23,767 bases of DNA, from IMG/VR virus record IMGVR_UViG_3300009537_000180, positions 1-23,767 of that record; one strand, written 5' to 3'. This stretch comes from a virus. The notes under the pieces were generated by a model. It worked only from the letters and a program-made list of their open reading frames with translations, was not told the DNA's origin and did not search any database. The translations under genes and the position numbers were made by a program. Shown piece after piece: positions 19,321-23,767 of this stretch. Positions within the stretch are counted from its first letter, which is position 1. Each line of letters opens with the position of its first letter.

Positions 19321-19599
19321 ATGACAACTTGGCAAGATATTGTTAATGGTTCTTTTGAACTATTTGGTGCCCCTTTTATCTTTTTAAGTGTAATAAAACT
19401 TTATAAGGATAAACTCGTAAAAGGGGTATCTTGGGTAGGTGTGGGGTTCTTTGCTAGTTGGGGGTATTGGAACTTATATTTTTACCCACACTTAAATCAG
19501 TGGGCTTCCTTTTTTGGTGGTATAGCGATTGTTTTATGTAATACAATATGGTTAATACAATTATTGTATTACATAAAGTATCCTGGGGGGAAGAAATGA
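19321..19599 (+). CDS. Three-helix membrane protein (92 aa)
   Basis: Immediately follows the exonuclease stop. Three hydrophobic spans are visible (about 12-26, 38-54 and 60-82). Conserved-looking features are KLYKDKLVKGVSWVGVGFFA, WGYWNLYFYPHLNQWASFFG and CNTIWLIQLLYY. The 'K.YK.K.VKGVSW' turn after the first helix is reminiscent of the PQ-loop of SemiSWEET or PQ-loop transporters, which also have three helices in about 90 residues, but Pro-Gln is absent. I regard this as similarity worth testing, not an assignment. It overlaps the next gene as ATGA. Confidence 0.75.
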   Translation: MTTWQDIVNGSFELFGAPFIFLSVIKLYKDKLVKGVSWVGVGFFASWGYWNLYFYPHLNQWASFFGGIAIVLCNTIWLIQLLYYIKYPGGKK

Positions 19600-20036
19600 A
19601 AACAATCTATCTCATTGGTTCTCTTAGGAACCCGTTTGTTCCTACTTTAGCGAATAAACTACGAGAAGAAGGATATGAAGTATTTGATGACTGGTATGCT
19701 CCTGGCCCGGAAGCTGATGACTATTGGAAAGAATATTCACAACAGCGGGGGCAGACTTATAAAGAGGCTCTCAATTCTTGGAGCGGAAAACATATATTTG
19801 AGTTCGATAAGCATCATCTTGATCGTGCCGGTATTGGTGTACTTGTTCACCCTGCTGGTAAGAGCGGTCATCTTGAACTAGGATACCTGATAGGACAGGA
19901 GAAGCCGGGAATTATTTTTTGGCCAGAAGGTGAACCCCCGCAAGATAGGTGGGATGTTATGGTTCAGTTTGCTCAGACCGCTTTCTCATACGAAGAACTT
20001 GTAAAAGAATTAAAGGGGATTGCTTTTGTACCGTAA
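19596..20036 (+). CDS. Nucleoside 2-deoxyribosyltransferase-like protein (146 aa)
   Basis: The ATG at 19596 overlaps the membrane-protein stop and follows GGGGGGAAG; the frame is open further upstream to 19548, but that start is inside the previous gene. Motifs are IYLIGSLRN (4-12), YEVFDDWY (27-34), a VLVHP strand and AGKSGHLELGYLIG with catalytic-type Glu94. This matches the nucleoside 2-deoxyribosyltransferase superfamily, which cleaves or exchanges the N-glycosidic bond of (deoxy)nucleosides. Phage members may serve nucleotide salvage or NAD-like metabolite turnover. It is followed by GMP reductase, so purine metabolism is the most economical context. Confidence 0.82.
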   Translation: MKTIYLIGSLRNPFVPTLANKLREEGYEVFDDWYAPGPEADDYWKEYSQQRGQTYKEALNSWSGKHIFEFDKHHLDRAGIGVLVHPAGKSGHLELGYLIGQEKPGIIFWPEGEPPQDRWDVMVQFAQTAFSYEELVKELKGIAFVP

Positions 20037-20919
20037 ACTCGATTTCGATGATGTATTAATTGTTCCCCGATCCTCCACTGTTACATCTAGAGCTGATGTG
20101 GTGTTAGAGAAAACCTTTACTATTGGCCCCGATGAAACAACTCTAAGGTGTGTCCCTATTATCGCAGCGAATATGCAAAACATTGGTACTGTTTCAGTAG
20201 CTAGTATTTTACATAAATATGAGATGTTAACCGCCTTAGTTAAAAATACCCTTAATACCCTACCTACCACCTTCCCTGCTTTTAACACATACGGTATGGA
20301 AGGGGAGGTGGAAGATTTACAGTTTATATGTTTAGATGTTGCAAATGGCTATTTATCTTCTTTTGTGGAGCGGGTAAAACAAGTTAGAGAGAAATACCCA
20401 TTTTCTGTTATTATGGCAGGAAATGTAGTGACGACGGAAGGAGTAGAAAACCTTGCTAAAGCAGGCGCAGACATTATTAAAGTCGGCTTGGGTAGCGGGA
20501 GCGCGTGCACTACAAGAATTAAAACAGGAGTTGGTTACCCCCAGCTATCAGCAGTTCTTGAGTGTTCCGCTGCTACAAGGCATCATGGCGTTTATCTATG
20601 TTCTGATGGTGGGCATAGGAACCCTGGTGATATCGCTAAGTCTTTTGCTGCTGGCGCTGATTTTGTTATGCTTGGAGGGATGCTATCTGGCACTGATGAA
20701 ACTGGTGCAGTTTTCTACGGAAACGCTTCAAGGATGGCGCAGGGGACATTAGAAAAATACCGCGCAGAAGAGGGGCAAGTTATAGAAACCCCTTATAAAG
20801 GTAGCTTGGATGATGTGGTTCAAGATATTCTAGGAGGCCTTCGCTCGGCTTGCACCTATGTTGGGGCTAGAAACCTAGACGAGTTTAAACAGTTTTCGAG
20901 AATAATTCAGGTGAAATAA
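20026..20919 (+). CDS. guaC: GMP reductase (IMPDH/GuaC family), 297 aa, TTG start
   Basis: The start chosen is TTG 20026 (MYRKLDFDDVLIVPRSS) because AAAGGGGA lies 6 bases upstream; TTG 20020 is in frame but abuts that site. Diagnostic stretches are VPIIAANM, CLDVANGY, AGNVVTTEGVENLAKAGADI, GSGSACTTRIKTGVGYPQLS with nucleophile Cys161, SDGGHRNPGDIAKSFAAGAD, FVMLGGMLSG and GGLRSACTYVGA. These follow the order of E. coli GuaC, which I recall as about 347 residues, so this copy is some 50 residues shorter, with trimmed loops and C-terminus. It converts GMP to IMP and ammonia with NADPH. Finding it in a phage, beside a deoxyribosyltransferase-like gene, suggests purine-pool rebalancing. Confidence 0.92.
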   Translation: MYRKLDFDDVLIVPRSSTVTSRADVVLEKTFTIGPDETTLRCVPIIAANMQNIGTVSVASILHKYEMLTALVKNTLNTLPTTFPAFNTYGMEGEVEDLQFICLDVANGYLSSFVERVKQVREKYPFSVIMAGNVVTTEGVENLAKAGADIIKVGLGSGSACTTRIKTGVGYPQLSAVLECSAATRHHGVYLCSDGGHRNPGDIAKSFAAGADFVMLGGMLSGTDETGAVFYGNASRMAQGTLEKYRAEEGQVIETPYKGSLDDVVQDILGGLRSACTYVGARNLDEFKQFSRIIQVK

Positions 20920-21125
20920 TGAAGAAAGACACCATTAAAAGTTTAAGAATTAGGCTCGCAAAAATCGCTTTAACGAACGAGATTGGTACCCTTTTAAAAA
21001 GAAAAGAATTTTTAAAAGAAAAATTTGATAACGAACAAAGAGAAATAAGACGAATAAAATATTCTTTGGAGTTTGTAGAAAAACGTTTAGAAAGAAAGCA
21101 TAATCAACTCATGGGCCTATTATAG
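20919..21125 (+). CDS. Basic coiled-coil mini-protein (68 aa)
   Basis: The ATG at 20919 overlaps the GMP reductase stop (TAATG). The product starts MKKDTIKSLRIRLAKIALTN and is nearly all Lys, Arg, Glu and Leu in helical heptad-like spacing (FLKEKFDNEQREIRRIKYSL, EFVEKRLERKHNQL). A single long coiled coil, possibly dimeric, is likely. No family is recognised. Confidence 0.65.
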   Translation: MKKDTIKSLRIRLAKIALTNEIGTLLKRKEFLKEKFDNEQREIRRIKYSLEFVEKRLERKHNQLMGLL

Positions 21126-21134
21126 GGGAAAATA

Positions 21135-21371
21135 ATGGAACCTATCTCTCTTCTATTCATCCTTTGGCTTTATTCAGAAAATCCTTGGGGGAACCATCAG
21201 GGGCATTATTCTGCTGGATGGGTACCTATAGAGGTGTATGATACAGAGGGGGAGTGTAATAAGGCTGCCCATGATAGCGTTATTACAAAAAAATACGGAG
21301 CAGACTTTGCTATGCAATGTCTCCCCGAAAATGAAAGACCAAGAGGAAAGGTATCTGTCCCATTAGAATAG
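21135..21371 (+). CDS. Small probably exported protein (78 aa)
   Basis: The ATG at 21135 lies 9 bases after the upstream stop behind AGGGGAAA. A short hydrophobic N-terminus (ISLLFILWLYS) could be a weak signal or anchor. The remainder contains GWVPIEVYDTEGECNKAAHD and FAMQCLPENERP, with two Cys that could form a disulphide. The 'G.......Y.t.a.C..A.......' layout resembles small periplasmic phage proteins. The function is unknown. The 3' end overlaps a lipoprotein-like frame. Confidence 0.65.
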   Translation: MEPISLLFILWLYSENPWGNHQGHYSAGWVPIEVYDTEGECNKAAHDSVITKKYGADFAMQCLPENERPRGKVSVPLE

Positions 21372-21610
21372 TCTTTATCCTTTTTCTCTTATCTGGTTGT
21401 GCCACTATCTCTTATATTAAAACTGGGATAGAGGGGGCTAGCTTTATCTTGACAGATAAGACTGCTACCGATCAGGTAATATCAGAAATAGAAAATCAGG
21501 ATTGTGTTCTTTTCCGTATAATTCATGATGAACCAATCTGTGAATGGGATTGGTCTGATGTTGTTTTTAACGATAAATTAGGAGTATATAATGTTCACGT
21601 TTTTAAGTAA
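21362..21610 (+). CDS. Putative lipoprotein (82 aa) with a non-canonical start codon
   Basis: The frame encodes a textbook lipoprotein signal, MRIVFILFLLSGCATIS, with lipobox L-S-G-C. It is followed by a mature domain with Cys pairs and the aromatic motif CEWDWSDVVFNDKLGVYNVH. No ATG, GTG or TTG is available: the frame is closed by TGA at 21332, and only ATC (21353), ATT (21362) or ATA (21368) precede the signal. I propose ATT 21362 or ATC 21353, with AGAGGAAAGG upstream. The reading frame, signal and downstream overlap argue that it is real. Possible roles are outer-membrane spanin or exclusion lipoprotein; neither is proven. Confidence 0.6.
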   Translation: MRIVFILFLLSGCATISYIKTGIEGASFILTDKTATDQVISEIENQDCVLFRIIHDEPICEWDWSDVVFNDKLGVYNVHVFK

Positions 21611-21803
21611 TATAGGGCAGAATGGAATAATCTCTTCCCTATTATCGAAACTTGCTGGTAAGGCCGAAGCTAATAAGGGAACTACTAATCTGACAACTTT
21701 AGCTATGGGCCTCTTTATGGGCTATATGGGCATTGATGCGGCCCAGGTTGCAGACCTTCTCCGTACTCTGGCTGACTATATCAGTAAGGTACCGACACAA
21801 TAA
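21591..21803 (+). CDS. Small hypothetical protein, possibly membrane-associated (70 aa)
   Basis: The ATG at 21591 lies in the end of the lipoprotein frame (20-base overlap) directly behind AGGAG. The product begins MFTFLSNIGQNGIISSLLSK and has a moderately hydrophobic central helix (TTLAMGLFMGYMGIDAAQVA), then DLLRTLADYISKV. This could be one amphipathic or membrane helix. It is the last + strand gene before the convergent gap. Lysis-cassette membership (holin-like) is a guess from position next to a lipoprotein; no holin family is recognised. Confidence 0.65.
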   Translation: MFTFLSNIGQNGIISSLLSKLAGKAEANKGTTNLTTLAMGLFMGYMGIDAAQVADLLRTLADYISKVPTQ

Positions 21804-21809
21804 TTACCC

Positions 21810-21847
21810 GGATATGGCCGTATTATAATGTATAAGATGCCATATCC
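21810..21847. repeat. Perfect 9-bp inverted repeat with AT-rich 20-base loop
   Basis: GGATATGGC (21810-21818) and GCCATATCC (21839-21847) are exact complements. The loop contains TAATGTATA at 21826-21834, which from memory equals the -10-like consensus reported for promoters of the phiEco32 sigma factor. There is no T tract, so it is not a standard terminator. It may be an operator, a promoter in a dyad, or an RNA hairpin. Confidence 0.55.
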
Positions 21848-21857
21848 ATAAAACTAA

Positions 21858-21884
21858 GGGGGCAGAAAGCCCCCATTTTCTTTT
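21858..21884 (+). terminator. Bidirectional intrinsic terminator in the convergent gap
   Basis: Perfect 6-bp stem GGGGGC (21858-21863) / GCCCCC (21869-21874) with loop AGAAA, followed on the + strand by ATTTTCTTTT. On the - strand the same stem is followed by TTAGTTTTAT. It separates the + strand replication operon from the - strand unit and could serve both directions. Confidence 0.85.
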
Positions 21885-21895
21885 ATAATAGCTGT

Positions 21896-21992
21896 AAGCC
21901 CCTACGTTGCCCACAGAGAAGCGTTGGGAAAGGTTGATACATCTGGGTACCAATCTCTCTCCAACGCTTATATGGGAGCAACGTAGGGGCTT
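21896..21992. ncRNA. Nested long hairpin / candidate structured RNA (strand undetermined)
   Basis: Outer arms AAGCCCCTACGTTGC (21896-21910) and GCAACGTAGGGGCTT (21978-21992) are a perfect 15-bp pair. Inner arms AAGCGTTGG (21919-21927) and CCAACGCTT (21961-21969) are a perfect 9-bp pair. They are separated by a symmetric 8 x 8 internal loop. A third apical stem (TTGATAC / GTACCAA, 21934-21953) pairs with one mismatch. The apical pairs show one G-U and one A-C on either strand, so strand is not resolved. The + strand terminator would stop before it, which favours it being the 3' part of the leftward transcript. It is not a tRNA. Confidence 0.6.
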
Positions 21993-22000
21993 ATTTTATA

Positions 22001-22282
22001 TTATTTAATGGTTACGAGTTGGTTTTGTAGGAGCATCCGAACAGTTTCTTCTAAACTCTTTATAGCTGTAGTTTGTTCAGCATTAATTTCAGCTTGCTTA
22101 TTAACTATCTTAAGGGTGGCGGCTGCTGTTTCAGTATTTGTTTTAACATTCTCTTTATTCTGGGCGACAACCTGAATAGTCATTCCCCCCCAAAAGACAG
22201 CAGCTATAAATAAACCAGGAATACCCCAATCCTTTATAACCTTCCGCCAGCCATTATCATCATATCGAACTGGGGTGTTCAT
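22001..22282 (-). CDS. Membrane-anchored coiled-coil protein (93 aa)
   Basis: On the - strand the ATG at 22282 overlaps the upstream TAA (TAATG). After a polar start (MNTPVRYDDNGWRKVIKDWG), a hydrophobic span (IPGLFIAAVFWGGMTIQVVA) is followed by a Glu/Lys/Thr-rich helix with heptad character (NTETAAATLKIVNKQAEINA, then TAIKSLEETVRMLLQNQ). The one-helix anchor plus coiled coil resembles XhlA-like or inner-membrane spanin-like lysis proteins, but the family is not certain. It is the last gene of the leftward unit, before the structured gap. Confidence 0.72.
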   Translation of the reverse strand: MNTPVRYDDNGWRKVIKDWGIPGLFIAAVFWGGMTIQVVAQNKENVKTNTETAAATLKIVNKQAEINAEQTTAIKSLEETVRMLLQNQLVTIK

Positions 22283-22701
22283 TATTCAACCTCATATATT
22301 TCTTTTTGTGTCTCTGCTGCGAAAGCCGCAAACTTAGTTGTTTCTCTCGCCCACAAGTCTGCCCTAAGTTTTTGTATACTCTTTAACGGCTCCCAAGAAA
22401 CAGCGCGGTCTTTCATCAGCTTTCCTAAGAACTGATCTATATTGGGGCGGAGAGACATAGGTAGGTATCCCCCCCGTAATAGTTCATAAAGGGCATCATG
22501 CACAAGACTTGGCACCATTGTATCTTGGGTGTCAATTGTTGGGCCGCTGGCCCCATCCCAGGCGTAGTCAGCTCTGATATGCAGTTCTCCACTTTTATGG
22601 AGAATGATATTATGAGTGACAATAGCCTCTTGCATCTTAAATGGGGTGGGGATACGGAAGTCTTCCCATACCTGATATTTATACCCTTTAGTGTATTTCA
22701 T
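22282..22701 (-). CDS. DUF1353 family phage protein (139 aa)
   Basis: The central motif ADYAWDGASGPTIDT followed by MVPSLVHDALYELLRGGYL and a D-x-x-F helix matches the DUF1353 family found near lysis or tail genes in many phages and prophages. The exact function is unknown; the conserved W-D-G-A-S and V-H-D-A-L-Y motifs suggest an enzyme-like or metal-binding centre. The ATG at 22701 overlaps the upstream TGA (ATGA on the - strand). It is AT-rich like the central block, whereas the gene immediately upstream is clearly GC-richer, so the composition boundary sits at this overlap. Confidence 0.85.
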   Translation of the reverse strand: MKYTKGYKYQVWEDFRIPTPFKMQEAIVTHNIILHKSGELHIRADYAWDGASGPTIDTQDTMVPSLVHDALYELLRGGYLPMSLRPNIDQFLGKLMKDRAVSWEPLKSIQKLRADLWARETTKFAAFAAETQKEIYEVE

Positions 22702-23150
22702 GGCGTCAATATCGTTGTTTTACGCGCTTCGGTGATCGCGCCCTTCGACACGAACAAACCCATCGCCGCGATTGTCTTGGGATTTTCCAGATCAACGCTC
22801 TCCCGCCCCGCGATCTTCTTTTGCAAGTTCGGATAAAGTGGCTCGCCGGTAGTCGGGTTGTTCGTGTAGATGATCTTGGTCACAGCCAACTGTTCGTCGT
22901 CGTTGAAGCGAGCCAGGAAAGCATCGTAGGAAATGACGGATGGGTTGGTTATATCCGCCATGTGGGCCTCGAAGTCGAGGACTTTTGCCTCAACTTCGAC
23001 CGCTGTCACGGGCTTACCTTTCCACGTAGCACAGCGGTCGAGAAAAGTCTGATAGTCCTCTTCGCCGTCCCACGCTTCGGTCATCTCCAACAGGACTCCT
23101 GGAAAGGCCCATTGAAGGGCGCGGCGCATTTTCTTATGATCTATCGTCAT
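22698..23150 (-). CDS. Hypothetical phage protein downstream of tail fibre (150 aa)
   Basis: The ATG at 23150 overlaps the tail-fibre stop (TAATG), so the pair is translationally coupled. The product begins MTIDHKKMRRALQWAFPGVL, with a central VTAVEVEAKVLDFEAHMADI and a C-terminal YTNNPTTGEPLYPNLQKKIA, then NPKTIAAMGLFVSKGAI. Position directly after a tail-fibre gene is typical of fibre-assembly or chaperone proteins, but no chaperone motif is visible. It is the first GC-rich gene of this side. Confidence 0.75.
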   Translation of the reverse strand: MTIDHKKMRRALQWAFPGVLLEMTEAWDGEEDYQTFLDRCATWKGKPVTAVEVEAKVLDFEAHMADITNPSVISYDAFLARFNDDEQLAVTKIIYTNNPTTGEPLYPNLQKKIAGRESVDLENPKTIAAMGLFVSKGAITEARKTTILTP

Positions 23151-23767
23151 TACTGATACTCCACGATTTCAACCAAGATAAGGGCGTTGACGGTCGTCCC
23201 TGTAATGGTAATCTCGCCTGTCTGTGAATTGACGTTATCACCGAAGTAGACAGATACGGTCTGTGATCCTGTGGGGATGCTGTTCCCGGCAATATCGAAG
23301 GTAGACACGGCAGGGCTAGCGTTAGCACCGGCTATGTTATAGCCGTTGTTGACGAGGGCACTGGCAACGGATGTGTTGAGCCGATACCGTGGCATATATT
23401 GAAGAACGCCGTCCGCACCGTCCGCCACGCCCCATACCTTCGTCGTGTTGACGTTAATAGCGAAGCTGGCTTCGGCTGCTGCCGATCCTTCCGTTTCGTC
23501 CATTTCGATGGCTAAAACAGTGACGCGGATAAATCCCGCTGTCGGAATGGTCGCTGTAAAGCCTGTCCCGCCGATCTGCGTCCCACCTGCCGCCTGTGTG
23601 GCAAGGGCGGTGTCGGCGGTATGAGTAAGAAGGTGTGCTTGATACCCGGTCAACGCGGGCGTCTTGACGGCCTCGGTCGCCGCCGTGTTGAGGCCGAGAA
23701 GAGTTCGCCAAGCAGCGGTAGTGGCCGGGCCATATGCTATCACCCTAACTACGTTAGCCGCTGTAGA
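23150..23767 (-). CDS. Tail fibre / receptor-binding-like protein, C-terminal part (5' truncated by window edge)
   Basis: The frame is open from the right edge to the stop at 23150-23152. It begins STAANVVRVIAYGPATTAAW, then RTLLGLNTAAT, a repeat-like linker typical of phage tail fibres and tail-associated structural proteins. The following approximately 170 residues are Gly/Thr/Val-rich beta sequence (TQIGGTGFTATIPTAGFIRV, GSQTVSVYFGDNVNSQTGEI), fitting a jelly-roll or C1q-like receptor-binding tip. A GTG at 23743 would give a 197-residue internal product, but continuity of the linker upstream indicates a longer gene. It is GC-rich relative to the central block. Confidence 0.78.
   Translation of the reverse strand, partial: STAANVVRVIAYGPATTAAWRTLLGLNTAATEAVKTPALTGYQAHLLTHTADTALATQAAGGTQIGGTGFTATIPTAGFIRVTVLAIEMDETEGSAAAEASFAINVNTTKVWGVADGADGVLQYMPRYRLNTSVASALVNNGYNIAGANASPAVSTFDIAGNSIPTGSQTVSVYFGDNVNSQTGEITITGTTVNALILVEIVEYQ

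Noticed and set aside
21575-21600. GGAGTATATAATG resembling the second promoter box
   Set aside because: No GTCACA upstream at the right distance; the AGGAG and ATG are simply the ribosome-binding site and start of the gene at 21591.
21890-22000. Possible tRNA in the structured gap
   Set aside because: The arms form one long nested hairpin of 15 and 9 bp, not a cloverleaf; no T-arm consensus or CCA end is seen.
22355-22390. - strand TTAAAGAGTATAC resembling the CAAAGAGTATATA box
   Set aside because: It lies inside the DUF1353 coding region and lacks a GTCACA box at the required 11-base spacing.
1-23767. CRISPR array, insertion sequence, integrase or attachment site
   Set aside because: No spaced direct repeats, transposase or recombinase motifs were seen; the only tandem repeat is the pentapeptide coding array.

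Overview
This window looks like part of a tailed-bacteriophage genome. All supportable genes from 1 to 21803 lie on the + strand and all from 22001 to 23767 lie on the - strand, so the two transcription units converge on a structured gap at 21804-22000. Phage signatures are a T7-type family A DNA polymerase, a TOPRIM/DnaB-type primase-helicase, a FEN-like 5'-3' exonuclease, a probable ssDNA-binding protein, an HNH nuclease, a DUF1353 protein and a tail-fibre-like protein running off the right edge. A phage-encoded ECF-like sigma factor together with an ATP-grasp/amidoligase/glutamine-amidotransferase cluster recalls phiEco32-like podoviruses. That affinity is inferred from gene content only. 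The host cannot be read from the sequence.

Layout. (i) 1-2814 is GC-rich and holds the end of a pentapeptide-repeat protein, then about 14 very small, tightly overlapping genes: Cys-rich mini-proteins, three one-helix membrane peptides, a 30-residue lipoprotein candidate and soluble hypotheticals. (ii) 2811-9686 is AT-rich. After a membrane-anchored small protein come three tandem paralogues of an unrecognised family beginning with a P-x-C-C-G motif. These lead directly into seven genes: gamma-glutamylcyclotransferase-like, class I glutamine amidotransferase-like hydrolase, class II glutamine amidotransferase with a Zn tail, phiEco32-type COOH-NH2 ligase, an unknown 216-residue protein, an Amidoligase_2 protein and an ATP-grasp ligase. 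The cluster is predicted to make or remodel an amide- or isopeptide-linked metabolite or protein tag. (iii) 9687-9836 is a regulatory gap. (iv) 9837-15984 carries two metallophosphoesterases, primase-helicase, sigma factor and DNA polymerase. (v) 15985-16055 is a second regulatory gap. (vi) 16056-21803 carries the ssDNA-binding protein, FEN exonuclease, DUF7220-like membrane protein, HNH nuclease, DEDD exonuclease, a three-helix membrane protein, a nucleoside-deoxyribosyltransferase-like enzyme, GMP reductase and a set of small membrane or lipoprotein genes. (vii) 22001-23767 on the - strand holds a TM/coiled-coil protein, a DUF1353 protein, a hypothetical protein and the tail fibre.

The two regulatory gaps carry the same bipartite element, GTCACA-N11-CAAAGAGTATATA, at identical spacing and just upstream of a gene start. 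These are strong candidates for phage promoters, possibly read by the sigma factor encoded between them. A partial third copy points the other way at 9737-9766. The convergent gap holds three consecutive hairpins, including a 97-nt nested structure with perfect 15-bp and 9-bp arms.

Base composition switches sharply at 2811-2820 and at about 22700, in both cases at a 4-bp stop/start overlap. The AT-rich replication and modification block is therefore cleanly delimited from GC-richer flanks. No tRNA, CRISPR array, integrase or insertion sequence was recognised.
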